From Desulfobacca_B sp046538075 (GTDB lineage: Bacteria; Desulfobacterota; Desulfobaccia; Desulfobaccales; Desulfobaccaceae), in assembly GCA_046538075.1 (NCBI GenBank), contig JBKHJN010000058.1, positions 1-11,329 of the forward strand: 11,329 nt of DNA, in the 5' to 3' direction. The notes beneath the pieces are model-generated. The model saw only the letters and a list, made by a program, of their open reading frames with translations, did no database searches and was not told where the DNA came from. The position numbers were made by a program, and so were the translations under genes. Position 1 is the first letter of the stretch. Each line of letters begins with the position of its first letter. Below are positions 1 to 8,028 of the stretch, piece after piece.

Positions 1-2
1 GC

Positions 3-122
3 CATGATACTGTGGCAGTGGAGGGCAACCATTATTCTCCGCCCGATTCCCTCCATGAGAAATATTTTCACAAAAGTGACACCCACACCACCTATCCCGG
101 ACAAGGCCGAAAGAAAGCCTAA
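3..122 (+). pseudogene. 3' remnant of a DUF427-family (NTP_transf_9) gene
   Basis: The frame starting at position 3 reads 39 residues to a TAA at 120-122. It contains VAVEGNHYSPPDS followed by KSDTHTT, which closely resembles the core of small DUF427 proteins (VVEGNHYFPPDS...PSDTHTVCPWKG, from memory). The match breaks at the family's conserved CPWKG block: here the sequence is YPGQGRKKA and then a stop, so the C-terminal third of the domain is missing. The beginning lies outside the window. DUF427 proteins are small cytosolic proteins of uncertain function. Sequence downstream of the stop does not resume the family pattern in another frame, so decay rather than one frameshift is likely. Confidence 0.6.
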
Positions 123-367
123 AAATGTGAGTAGGTCTCCGAAATCTTGGCATTATCTTAGGGAAAGCCTTCTGCATGCATAGCTGGCCGCCTCAGTTCG
201 CGCCACGCCGAACAATCAGGCGGGATAATCAATTACTCGCCTAGTGCTAAGTTGCGGAAGTTAGCATTATACATACTCCAATCAAAAATCACCTTTTTCC
301 ATCTCCTCTCGGGGGAGAGGGTCAGGGTGAGGGGGATTTATTTATCGCTCATTTAAGCAATCGAGTA
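123..367. other. Non-coding stretch with a GC-rich hairpin
   Basis: No convincing gene is seen here. The only clear structure is the inverted repeat CCTCTC-gggg-GAGAGG at 305-320, inside a purine-rich run continuing to about 335 (gagagggtcagggtgaggggg). This resembles the dispersed intergenic repeats common in environmental proteobacteria. It lies about 50 bp beyond the stop of the minus-strand MetK homologue, but only a short A/G-rich tail follows on that strand, so a terminator role is uncertain. Confidence 0.4.
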
Positions 368-1570
368 CTAGTCGGCATATTGTTGCAGAATTTGGACGGT
401 ATCAGTAGCTTCCCAAGGCAGGCTGAGGTCCAGGCGGCCCACCTGGCCGTAGGCGGCCAGCCGGCGGTAAAAGTTTCCATTACTTAACGCCGGCAGATGA
501 CGCAGGTTAAATTTCCGTAAGATCCCGGCCAGGCGAAAATCGAAATGCCTCTCCAGGCACAGGGCGAGTTCATCATCCGGGAGGCGACCGGTCCCAAAGG
601 TTTCCACCTGAATGCTTACGGGCCGGGAAAGGCCGATGGAATAGCTCAACTGCAATTCACATTCCTCGGCCAGACCCGCGGCGACCAGATTTTTGGCGGC
701 ATGTCGGGCCGCGTAGACTCCCACCCGTTCAATGCGCAAGGGGTCTTTGCCGCTTAAGGCCGAACCACTATGCCGGGCATATTCCCCATAGGTATCAATG
801 GCGTTTTTGCGGCCGGTCAACCCGGAATGGACGGCTGGACCTCCCACCATCAGATTTTCTATGGGATTGATAAATATCCGGGTATCCGGGTCGGGTCTGA
901 GTTCTTCCTCTGCAAAGGCGGGATAAATTACGGCCTCCCTAATGTCCTCGTGTAACCTTTGCGGACTAATCTCTAGATAAGGTTGGGCCGCACTGACAAT
1001 AACCGTAACACTATGGATCCTATAGGGTTTTCGATTACGAAATTCTACCCCTACCTGGGTCTTAGCATCAGGTGAGAGATAGGGAAGCAATTTTTGGACG
1101 CGGGCCTGGTTGATCCGCCGGGCCAAGAGATGGGCCAACCAGATGGGCAGCGGCATGAAAGCCTTGGTCTGATCGCAGGCAAAGCCAAAAACCGTTACCT
1201 GTTGCCGCACCGGTATCCTTTCCATCTGTTCCTCAGTGAGGTTTTGTTCATTAAAATAACAATCCATTTCAAAAGGCAATTCCTGGATGCTGGTTAAAAT
1301 ACTGCAGGTCCGGGCATCAAAGTCGGCATCCAGGTAGCCGTTCTGACTGATAACCTGGCGGGCTAGATTGGGTAGGTCAACGCTGACCTCCGAGGCCAAG
1401 CGAGCGGCGATAAACAGTATGGCGGTGGACACGGCGCATTCGGCCCGGACCCGGGCAAAGGGGTCTTGCTCCAGAAAATGATCGACAATGGCGTCACTGA
1501 TCTGATCGCAGAGTTTATCCGGATGACCCTCGGTTACCGATTCTGAAATAAAAATAAAATCCCTTTTCAT
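368..1570 (-). CDS. Divergent S-adenosylmethionine synthetase (MetK-like)
   Basis: The 400-residue protein spans the full length of the methionine adenosyltransferase family and keeps its framework: ISESVTEGHPDK (residues 8-19), SPDAKTQV (166-173), a GGP...SGLTGRK block (243-255), LSGKDP (272-277), an AAKNLVAAGL stretch and a C-terminal PWEATD. The ATP-end residues H16, D18, K170, K275 and D276 are present. Several positions that are nearly invariant in ordinary MetK differ. GGE-ITT is AAR-LAS (about 55-60). The GDQG motif, whose Asp contacts methionine, is RQQV (122-125). GGPxxDxGLTGRK has His248 instead of Asp. GGGAFSGKDP is SGSALSGKDP. The family makes SAM from ATP and methionine; this member may be slow, use another substrate or be regulatory. 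The ATG start at 1570 is preceded by AAAGGG on the minus strand. Identity with the family is certain, activity is not, so no metK symbol is given. Confidence 0.9.
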   Translation of the reverse strand: MKRDFIFISESVTEGHPDKLCDQISDAIVDHFLEQDPFARVRAECAVSTAILFIAARLASEVSVDLPNLARQVISQNGYLDADFDARTCSILTSIQELPFEMDCYFNEQNLTEEQMERIPVRQQVTVFGFACDQTKAFMPLPIWLAHLLARRINQARVQKLLPYLSPDAKTQVGVEFRNRKPYRIHSVTVIVSAAQPYLEISPQRLHEDIREAVIYPAFAEEELRPDPDTRIFINPIENLMVGGPAVHSGLTGRKNAIDTYGEYARHSGSALSGKDPLRIERVGVYAARHAAKNLVAAGLAEECELQLSYSIGLSRPVSIQVETFGTGRLPDDELALCLERHFDFRLAGILRKFNLRHLPALSNGNFYRRLAAYGQVGRLDLSLPWEATDTVQILQQYAD

Positions 1571-1621
1571 TTTTAAGCCCTTTATCCTCTAATAATGAGG
1601 ACCTTGGGTCAGCTATCAGAG
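1571..1621 (-). promoter_or_regulatory. Leader of the MetK-like gene with two competing small hairpins
   Basis: Just upstream of the minus-strand start are an AAAGGG ribosome binding site, a 5-bp stem with a 7-nt loop (1585-1589 with 1597-1601) and a 4-bp stem GACC/GGTC (1600-1603 with 1607-1610). The two stems share bases 1600-1601 and so cannot both form. I looked for a SAM riboswitch and recognise none of the known consensus patterns. The pairing is short, so this is a weak regulatory candidate. Confidence 0.25.
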
Positions 1622-1654
1622 AAAAGGGCCAAGAGACCGCCGGCCCCTTTTTTT
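1622..1654 (-). terminator. Intrinsic terminator after the HMA_2-P2 ATPase gene
   Basis: AAAAGGGCC at 1622-1630 pairs with GGCCCCTTTT at 1642-1651 (one bulged base) around an 11-nt loop. The stem is flanked by a T run on the plus strand and by CTTTTC on the minus strand. It lies 55-87 bp beyond the ATPase stop and 52 bp before the MetK-like start. It therefore probably separates the two minus-strand transcripts, although the plus-strand side has the better U tract. Confidence 0.55.
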
Positions 1655-1708
1655 AAGAGCAATTCATCCCGCTCTGTTTGATTTATTTTATGATTATTAC
1701 CTATTCAA

Positions 1709-4700
1709 TCAAGGCTTTTTCTCCGAGCGGACCGGCATCGGCTTGGTGGCTTCATTGACCACCAAGGGTAGTGCCGCAGTGCCTAAAATCACCATACCGT
1801 CAGTGATTCCGACCGGCGTCAAACTGAGTACGGCCCTTAATCCAGGCAGTCCCATGCTTAAAAATTGCAAAAACAAGGAGATTACCAGGGCCCCATTCAG
1901 GTAATGGTTAGGCGGCAAGGTTTCCGGACCAAAGATACTGTGCTCCTCGGAGCGACAACTGATGGCATGCAGCAATTGTCCTGTGGTAATGCTGTGAAAA
2001 GCCATAGTGCTGGCGGCCAGGCCGCGGCCATACCGGGCCAGGCCATAGGTGTAGGCCCCCAAAGCCCCGGCGGTTAAGGTGGCTGATTCAAAAGACATTC
2101 TCTTGAAGTCAGCCCCGGTGAAAATCGGCCTCCCGGGGTCACGCGGGGGACGCTCCAGGATGTCCGGTTCGGGGGCTTCCAGGGCCAGCGCCAGGCCCGG
2201 GAAAATATCGGAAATCAGGTTAATCCACAATAGTTGCATGGCGTTTAGGGGTGACCCCAACCCGACGGCCAGGGCGGAAAAGGTCAACATGATCTCCGAG
2301 AGATTGGTGGCCAGGAAAAAGTGGACTGATTTGCGAATATTATTATAGATGGTGCGTCCGTCCCGGATAGAGATGATCAGGGTTTCGAGATTATCTTTTT
2401 CGAGCACCACATCGGCCACTTCCCGGGCCATGTCAGTGCCGGTGTGGCCCATGGCGATACCGACATTGGCGGCCTTGAGGGCTGGCCCGTCGTTGATCCC
2501 ATCCCCAGTCATGGCCACCACCTTACCGGCCTGCTGCAAGGCCTGGACAATCTGGAGTTTATGGGCCGGACTGACCCGGGCAAAGACATGGGCGCGACGG
2601 GCCAGAGCCCGCAAGGCCTCTGGAGGCAGTTTGTTAAGCTGGGTAGAATCAAGGATTTCCAGGGAATCACTCTGGCTCAGACGCAGTTTTTTGCCGATGG
2701 CATAGGCGGTGGGGCTTTGATCGCCGGTGATCATCACCGTCTCAATGCCGGCCTGATGGAAAGCGGCAATCACTTCTTCTACGCCCTCGCGGATCGGGTC
2801 GGCCATGCCGATGATTCCTAACCAGATCAGACCATTATGATTATTAGAATCAGGATTATGATTGTTGACCGAATAGGCCACGCCCAGAACCCGCAGGGCT
2901 TCCCCAGCCATTCTTTCGTTTTCCGTCTCGATCCCCAACCGATGCTCCTCGGTCAAAGGCAGCTTCTGGCCCTCTTGCAGATAATAGTCACACCGGGCCA
3001 GGACTTCCAAAGGGCTGCCCTTGATGGTAAAAAGCTGGCCGCCGGGATAATTGTCGTGCAGGGTTCCCATAAACAGACGTTTTTCGGAGCGGTAACTAAT
3101 TTTACGCCGCGGATATTGTTCTCTTAAGGCCACCACATCTATACCGGCTCGGAGCGCGGTTTGGACTAGAGCCCCTTCGGTAGGAGAGCCATACAGTATA
3201 TATTCTTCACCTTTCTTCTTTACTTCGGTCTCATTGCAGAGCACCGCCATTTGCAACAAATCCCCCAATTCGACGCAGGCGGCAGGGGAGATGGGGCCGG
3301 CTGCGGTCCAGAAATTACCATTCGACACCTGGATGGTTTGCCGGCCGGTATAGATTTCCACTACTGACATCTGGTTGCGGGTGATGGTGCCGGTCTTGTC
3401 CAGACACACGGTCTGCACCGCCCCCAAAGTTTCCACCGCGTCCAGGTGTCGAACCAAGGCATGATGCCGTCTCATGTGGCGGATACCCAGGGCCAGGGTA
3501 GTGGTAGCCACGGTCGGCAAACCTTCTGGGACCGCGGCCGCGGCTAGACAGATCGAGGTGCGCAGCATCTCGATAAACTGGAAGCCCCACCATGAGCCGA
3601 TAACAAACACTAGGCCGCAGGTGCCGAAGCATAACCACACCAGTTTTTCGCCCAACTGGTCAAGTTGTCTTTCCATCGGCGTGGGCGGGGAAATAGCCTC
3701 GCCTACCAGGGTCTGAATGCGGCCGATTTGGCTGGAGCTGCCGGTGCCCACCACTACCGCCAGCCCCTCCCCGCCGGTTACCAGGGTGCCCATGAATACC
3801 ATGTTGACCCGGTCGCCTAGGGGTAAATCTTCCTGTTGCAGCGCCTGGGTGGACTTAACTACCGGCAGGCTTTCCCCGGTCAGGGGGGATTCATCAATGC
3901 TGAGGTGATTGACCTCCACCAGGCGGCTGTCCCCGGCCACATAGGTGCCGGGCCGCAGCACCAGCAGATCCCCCAGGGTAACTTCCTCCGAGGAAATTTC
4001 CATCAACTGGCCGCCGCGCCTAACCTGGGCCACGGGCCGCACCAGGGTCTGTAGGGATTGAATGATTTTTTCGGCTTCGCTTTCGGTTTTATAGCCGATA
4101 AGGGCGTTGACCGTCACTACCCCCATGATCAACAGGGCGTCAGCCGCGCCGCCGGTGAGCAGGGAAATCCCGGCCGCGGCGCCGAGCAGAGCCACCGGCA
4201 GGGATCTGAACTGGTCCAAAAATATGGCGACCCGGGAGCGCAACTCTGATTCGGGCAAACGATTAGGACCATACCGGCGCAGATTCTGGCGGGCCGCCTG
4301 GTGAGTCAACCCGTCCAGCCGGGAGGTCTGCCACCGGTTCAGGACTTCCTCAGGTTCCAGCAGATGCCAGGGTTCCTGAGGCTGACCCTCAGCTCCCCGA
4401 AAAAGCGATTTTAATTTCTCCAGAGTGGAAACCTGGTCATCTTTTTTCGGAAGCGATGGGGAGGCCGGAGCTTTTCCAGGAGAGGAGTGATTATTACTAT
4501 TATTTTGATATTCGTAAGCCAGGTCTTCAAGGAGGGCGGCAATCGATTGGGCTGAATTACCGGTGTTGAAGCAGATTAAAATATTGCCGGTCAACGGGCT
4601 AGCCGAGGCATAGGTAATATCCTGGCGCTGGGTTAGCCTGAGCTCCAAAAATTTCTTAAAGGTCTCGGAGCGGTACAGCCCCTCAACCCGGTATCTGGCC

Positions 4701-4735
4701 CTTCCCGGCACCGCTATATGTATGGGCTGCACCAT
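1709..4735 (-). CDS. P2-type cation (Ca2+/Mn2+-like) ATPase with N-terminal HMA_2 domain
   Basis: A 1008-residue membrane pump. Residues 1-75 form an HMA_2-type domain (VPGRARYRV at 9-17) without a CxxC metal site. A Ser/Asn/Pro-rich linker follows to about 110, then a complete P2A-like ATPase. Motifs: actuator TGES (286-289), M4 PEGLP (403-407), phosphorylation DKTGT (446-450), nucleotide-site KGSP (572-575), TGD (670-672) and hinge TGDGINDGP (743-751). Compared with SERCA, the M5 NxxE (N811, E814) and M6 NxxSD (N839, S842, D843) ligands are kept, while the M8 Glu is Gln920. That pattern fits transport of one Ca2+ or Mn2+ per ATP, as in PMCA or SPCA pumps. It is expected to be fully active and in the cytoplasmic membrane. 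The start at 4735 has GAGGT about 12 nt upstream, a slightly long spacing. It is divergent from the small HMA_2 gene. The exact ion is inferred. Confidence 0.93.
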   Translation of the reverse strand: MVQPIHIAVPGRARYRVEGLYRSETFKKFLELRLTQRQDITYASASPLTGNILICFNTGNSAQSIAALLEDLAYEYQNNSNNHSSPGKAPASPSLPKKDDQVSTLEKLKSLFRGAEGQPQEPWHLLEPEEVLNRWQTSRLDGLTHQAARQNLRRYGPNRLPESELRSRVAIFLDQFRSLPVALLGAAAGISLLTGGAADALLIMGVVTVNALIGYKTESEAEKIIQSLQTLVRPVAQVRRGGQLMEISSEEVTLGDLLVLRPGTYVAGDSRLVEVNHLSIDESPLTGESLPVVKSTQALQQEDLPLGDRVNMVFMGTLVTGGEGLAVVVGTGSSSQIGRIQTLVGEAISPPTPMERQLDQLGEKLVWLCFGTCGLVFVIGSWWGFQFIEMLRTSICLAAAAVPEGLPTVATTTLALGIRHMRRHHALVRHLDAVETLGAVQTVCLDKTGTITRNQMSVVEIYTGRQTIQVSNGNFWTAAGPISPAACVELGDLLQMAVLCNETEVKKKGEEYILYGSPTEGALVQTALRAGIDVVALREQYPRRKISYRSEKRLFMGTLHDNYPGGQLFTIKGSPLEVLARCDYYLQEGQKLPLTEEHRLGIETENERMAGEALRVLGVAYSVNNHNPDSNNHNGLIWLGIIGMADPIREGVEEVIAAFHQAGIETVMITGDQSPTAYAIGKKLRLSQSDSLEILDSTQLNKLPPEALRALARRAHVFARVSPAHKLQIVQALQQAGKVVAMTGDGINDGPALKAANVGIAMGHTGTDMAREVADVVLEKDNLETLIISIRDGRTIYNNIRKSVHFFLATNLSEIMLTFSALAVGLGSPLNAMQLLWINLISDIFPGLALALEAPEPDILERPPRDPGRPIFTGADFKRMSFESATLTAGALGAYTYGLARYGRGLAASTMAFHSITTGQLLHAISCRSEEHSIFGPETLPPNHYLNGALVISLFLQFLSMGLPGLRAVLSLTPVGITDGMVILGTAALPLVVNEATKPMPVRSEKKP

Positions 4736-4951
4736 CCGAAGCTATGTACCTCGACTAACAACAGATTTTGGAAACTTTAGGTATGGCCCCCAAGCTTTCC
4801 GGTTTAATTAAATAACAGCCTAGGTCTTGAATCAACTAACTTGGCTCAGGAATTAAAGAATTAACAAAAAATTAACATTGTTTTTATAGAGGATTAATTA
4901 TCGATCATTAAAATCCTTACGAATGATAAAAACACCACGAAAGGGAATGGG
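4736..4951. promoter_or_regulatory. Divergent AT-rich control region between the P2 ATPase and the small HMA_2 gene
   Basis: This 216-bp gap drives two genes in opposite directions. It is strongly AT-rich and carries repeated AATTAA/TTAAC words (around 4851-4877 and 4893-4900). A possible plus-strand promoter is TTAACA (4861-4866), a 17-bp spacer, then TTATAG (4884-4889). The match to consensus is only partial. TTAAC words also recur in the PadR-linked control region near 8890-9110, which could mean a shared regulator. Confidence 0.35.
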
Positions 4952-5305
4952 ATGAATGTTGCTACCGATTATTTGCATGCCCTGGATGGCCGTCTCAGGA
5001 TCAAAGTGGCTGAGGTAAAGGGTTCGCCCTGCCAGGCCCGGAAGATTCAAGATGATCTCCTCGGTCACCAGGGCATTGATTACGTGAAAGCCAACCCGAC
5101 CACGGGAAATGTGCTGATCTATTATCAGCCAGAGAAATTATCCCAGCATGCCGTCATCAATCTGATAAAAGAGATGGGTTATCTCCAGGAATCGAAAGAC
5201 AACCCTTCGGCCAACCCATCGAGTGAGGGCGGCGGGTTAGCCGGTCTAGTGGCCCGGGCCGCTATGGAATCGGCGCTGCAGACCCTGGTTATGGCCTTGA
5301 TCTGA
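4952..5305 (+). CDS. Small HMA_2-domain protein
   Basis: A 117-residue protein. Residues 1-75 are an HMA_2-type ferredoxin-like domain with the pattern LHALDGRLRIKV (8-19), KANPTTGNVLIYY (46-58) and a closing helix. A Ser/Pro/Asn/Gly linker follows (about 81-95), then an amphipathic or hydrophobic C-terminal helix (GLAGLVARAAMESALQTL, 95-112) that may attach it to a membrane or to a partner. There is no CxxC; the only cysteine is C27. HMA_2 domains are related to heavy-metal-associated domains, but without the Cys pair metal binding is unproven. The start is supported by AAGGGA about 6-8 nt upstream. It is the only plus-strand gene of the metal cluster and its last 60 bp lie antisense to the end of the P1B-like gene. 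Confidence 0.85.
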   Translation: MNVATDYLHALDGRLRIKVAEVKGSPCQARKIQDDLLGHQGIDYVKANPTTGNVLIYYQPEKLSQHAVINLIKEMGYLQESKDNPSANPSSEGGGLAGLVARAAMESALQTLVMALI

Positions 5306-7405
5306 TCGCCGCGCCTCTCTGAGTGGCCGGAGACCGTTCAAGGCCATCAGCACTGCAGTACCATTGTTCAACAGAATCGCCTCCATTGGACCGATAAATC
5401 CAGTCAGGGCCAGGGCCAGTGCGACAGTACTGGCATAAAAATTAATATCCCAATGCTGTTGGCTCCGCTTTCTAAAATCCCGGGATAAATCAATTGCCCG
5501 GGGGATACCCCAAAGATTTTTTCCAATTACTACCAGCGGGGTTTTTTCTAATAAATTCTTCGTTCCGCCTCCCACCGCAAATCCTATCGCCGGATGGTCT
5601 AAAGCCTGGTATGCACCTCTCCCATCAGTAACTACGGCGATCTGGTGGCCTGGCCGCTGCAAGGCTCTATAAAAATCCGCTTTCTGTCTGGGCCCGGCGT
5701 CAGCGAGATAATGGGAAATGCCTACCTGTTGGGCTACGGCCTGGACCAGATTGGGCCGTTCGCCCGATACCAGAGCGAATTCTTTGACTCCGAGCTGACG
5801 CAAAGATGGGATCACTGCCGCAGCTTCAGGCCGCAGCCGGTCTTGATAAATCACCAAACCGAGCAGTTTGCCATCCTGGGCCACCAGAGCGGGAAAACAC
5901 CCCAGTTCGGTGATGTTCAGGATATCTGATTTAGCTTTGGCCAGGGCCACTCGTTTGGCTTTCATGAACCGCTGACATCCCACCTGAACCTTGGTTCCCC
6001 CGACCATCGTTTCCACTCCCAGGCCGCCGGTAGTAGTTATTGGACCGTCGCTGGAAGGAATCTGCAGACCGCGGCAAGTGGCGGATTGGACCAGGGCGGT
6101 GGCAACCGGATGCGTCAGGTTGCTTTCAGCTCCCGCGGCTAAAGCCAGAACCTGGTCGGAACTGACTTCCGGCTGGTAAGAAATGACCTCCAGAACCTCT
6201 GGGATGCCGGTGCTCAGGCTGCCCCGGCCGGCAAAGACCAGGGTATCGATTTCGGCCAACATTTCTAGATGCCCGCCTTCCTTGATCAGAACTCCTTGCT
6301 GGGCGGCCTGAGATATAGCCGCCATGGTAGTAGTCGGGGCGGAGATGCGGACTCCGGTGCAGTAATCGATGATAAGCAAGGCGGTGGCGGCCTTGAACAG
6401 GTGGGTAAGGGAATAGGCGGCTCCAGCTCCCAGAAAACAGCCAGGGATCAAAGTTTCGGTCCGGTGTTTCAACTTTCTGTATCTCGGGGTGTCGGATAAA
6501 TCTGGTTTCTCAAAGAGTTGCATGACTTGGCCAGCCACAGTTGCCGTACCAATCTTTTCCGCCTGCAGGCGAAACTCACCTTCCTGAACCACGGTCCCGG
6601 CATAAACCCTGTCCCCTGGCCCCTTGGCCACTGGCATTAACTCGCCGGTCAGGCTCTGTTGATCCACGGTAGCCTGGCCTTGGGAGATTACCCCGTCCAC
6701 CGGGATAACTTCTCCCGGATAGACTGCCAGTTCGTCTCCTGGGGAAATCTGCCCGGCCGGGGATCGGATCTGGTCTCTTAGGCCCTGGATCAATAACACT
6801 GAGTGAGATCGAGAGTCAAAGCGTGACGCCACCAGCTTTTGCATCTGTCGGGCAGTGCGGTGGCGAATGTATTCTCCTGAATATATCAACCAGAGCAGGA
6901 CCGCGGCCGGCTGCGTCTGGCCCCTGATCGTCAGGATAGTGAGGGCGGTGGCATCCAGAGTATCAGGATTGAGCTTTGTTCTGACGAACAGGGACTCAAA
7001 GGCCAGCTTATATAGCGGCAGCCCGGCCCCTAACAGCAGCCAGGAGACCAGGGCAGAATGGGTTATAAAACTTAGGCTCAAGGCAACGGTCGAAAATCCC
7101 AGGAGCCACCATTTTGGAGGTCCGGGGGAGGGCAGGGGAGGGAATTCGGCCCAGCGGTAGGCTTGGAGTTGATGCCAACCGAGGTCATTAATTCCCTTAA
7201 CCAGTTTCTCGACTTCCAGTATTTCAGGATTATAAATTAAAGTGATGCTGTGACAGGCGTGATTGAGGCGGACTGCCTGGACTCCGGCCTGAGTGCGCAG
7301 ATAAGCGGCCACTCTTTCGGCTACACCATCATAGCCGGGGAGACCTCTGACCCGCAATCTGACCCGTCCCTTGATCTTATGAATAACTCTACATCGGCAA
7401 GGCAT
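5246..7405 (-). CDS. P1B-type (P1B-6/FezB-like) ATPase pseudoenzyme with HMA_2 domain
   Basis: A full-length heavy-metal P-type ATPase fold of about 720 residues (numbered here from the upstream GTG at 7411). The N-terminus is CRCRVIHKIKGRVRLRVRGL plus an HMA_2 domain (to about 80), followed by membrane helices, an actuator domain with LTGEL (254-258), a membrane segment DYCTGVRISAP (349-359) where CPC or SCA normally lies, and P/N domains with HP (434-435). Catalytic motifs are lost: DKTGT reads AGRGS (394-398), so the phosphorylated Asp is Ala394. TGD is SGE (549-551), and GDGxNDxP is TDGRGAYQ (595-602), missing the Asn and second Asp that hold Mg2+. The open frame is intact and the fold-defining residues remain, which points to selection for a non-catalytic role. 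I prefer the ATG at 7405 because GGAGG lies 8 nt before it but only 2 nt before the GTG. Last gene of the operon; its final 20 codons are antisense to the small HMA_2 gene. Confidence 0.88.
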   Translation of the reverse strand: MPCRCRVIHKIKGRVRLRVRGLPGYDGVAERVAAYLRTQAGVQAVRLNHACHSITLIYNPEILEVEKLVKGINDLGWHQLQAYRWAEFPPLPSPGPPKWWLLGFSTVALSLSFITHSALVSWLLLGAGLPLYKLAFESLFVRTKLNPDTLDATALTILTIRGQTQPAAVLLWLIYSGEYIRHRTARQMQKLVASRFDSRSHSVLLIQGLRDQIRSPAGQISPGDELAVYPGEVIPVDGVISQGQATVDQQSLTGELMPVAKGPGDRVYAGTVVQEGEFRLQAEKIGTATVAGQVMQLFEKPDLSDTPRYRKLKHRTETLIPGCFLGAGAAYSLTHLFKAATALLIIDYCTGVRISAPTTTMAAISQAAQQGVLIKEGGHLEMLAEIDTLVFAGRGSLSTGIPEVLEVISYQPEVSSDQVLALAAGAESNLTHPVATALVQSATCRGLQIPSSDGPITTTGGLGVETMVGGTKVQVGCQRFMKAKRVALAKAKSDILNITELGCFPALVAQDGKLLGLVIYQDRLRPEAAAVIPSLRQLGVKEFALVSGERPNLVQAVAQQVGISHYLADAGPRQKADFYRALQRPGHQIAVVTDGRGAYQALDHPAIGFAVGGGTKNLLEKTPLVVIGKNLWGIPRAIDLSRDFRKRSQQHWDINFYASTVALALALTGFIGPMEAILLNNGTAVLMALNGLRPLREARRSDQGHNQGLQRRFHSGPGH

Positions 7406-7451
7406 CGCCACCCCCTCCCGGTTGGAGGAAGGACGGTAGGGAAAGGATAAT

Positions 7452-7991
7452 TTATTTTTCTTCTACTACAGGACGATTTAGCATGACAAAAGTGGCCAGG
7501 GAAAACCAGCACAGGTCGAACCAGGTGGGCCATAAGACTTCTTCGGCGATTAACAGGGCCCGGAGGCCAAAGAACCCCAGGGTTAAAGGCAACAGCACCT
7601 TGAAGTCGATCAGCCCGCCAGTAGCATTACGGACGCTGGTGTTGACTATTCCCAGCCCACTGACAAGTGAGTGCGCTAGGGGACTATTGCCCTGGTGGGC
7701 AGGTGGATCAGTCAACCAGTCGGCAAGTTGATTAACGTCGAGGCCCGGGGCAACCTCGGGCAGGAGTTCGGAAAGAGTTTGTAAAGATTCGAGAGAAATT
7801 ATTTCCTGGGGGTCAAAAAGCACCAGCAGGCTCCCGGTCCGGGTGCTCACTTCGACCTTCTGAACTCCCGAAATCGCGGAAAGCCGGTGGTGGATGACCC
7901 GGGCTAAGTCCTGATTATTTTTTAATCTAGCAATCTTCAGACGAACCCGCCCGGGTATCGCATGGGTTACCTTGATGCCTTCGACTTCCAT
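7452..7991 (-). CDS. HMA_2-domain protein with two C-terminal membrane helices
   Basis: A 179-residue protein. Residues 1-75 form an HMA_2 domain (HAIPGRVRLKIARL at 10-23, RTGSLLVLFDP at 51-61). A soluble linker follows to about 125, then two hydrophobic segments (about 127-148 and 153-172). The DFKVLLPLTLGFFGLRALL pattern is typical of membrane-tethered HMA_2 proteins found near P-type ATPases. The domain is a clear paralogue of the 73-residue protein at 8358-8579, which lacks the membrane part. No CxxC is present. An AAGGA site about 7 nt before the ATG supports the start. It lies 37 bp after the DUF5132-like gene and 40-46 bp before the P1B-like gene, in one operon. Likely role: membrane partner or adaptor for the metal system (inference). 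Confidence 0.85.
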   Translation of the reverse strand: MEVEGIKVTHAIPGRVRLKIARLKNNQDLARVIHHRLSAISGVQKVEVSTRTGSLLVLFDPQEIISLESLQTLSELLPEVAPGLDVNQLADWLTDPPAHQGNSPLAHSLVSGLGIVNTSVRNATGGLIDFKVLLPLTLGFFGLRALLIAEEVLWPTWFDLCWFSLATFVMLNRPVVEEK

Positions 7992-8028
7992 GCTCGATTC
8001 CTTCTCCCTCCTTCGAAGATGGTCGAAG

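Noticed and set aside
1571..1708. SAM riboswitch before the MetK-like gene
   Set aside because: Only short stems are present and no known SAM-I, SAM-II, SAM-III or SAH consensus is recognisable.
2349..2705. Plus-strand open frames opposite the P2 ATPase
   Set aside because: Low-complexity Arg/Ser/Ala-rich translations opposite a strongly supported gene; no ribosome site or motif.
3315..3638. Open frame antisense-phase within the P2 ATPase on the minus strand (107 codons)
   Set aside because: It overlaps a clear ATPase coding region in another frame; its Gly/Arg/His-rich translation looks like a shadow and has no domain.
6201..6260. Loss of DKTGT in the P1B-like ATPase as a sequencing error
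   Set aside because: Several codons in this motif and two other catalytic motifs far away are changed while the reading frame is kept, so an isolated error cannot explain it.
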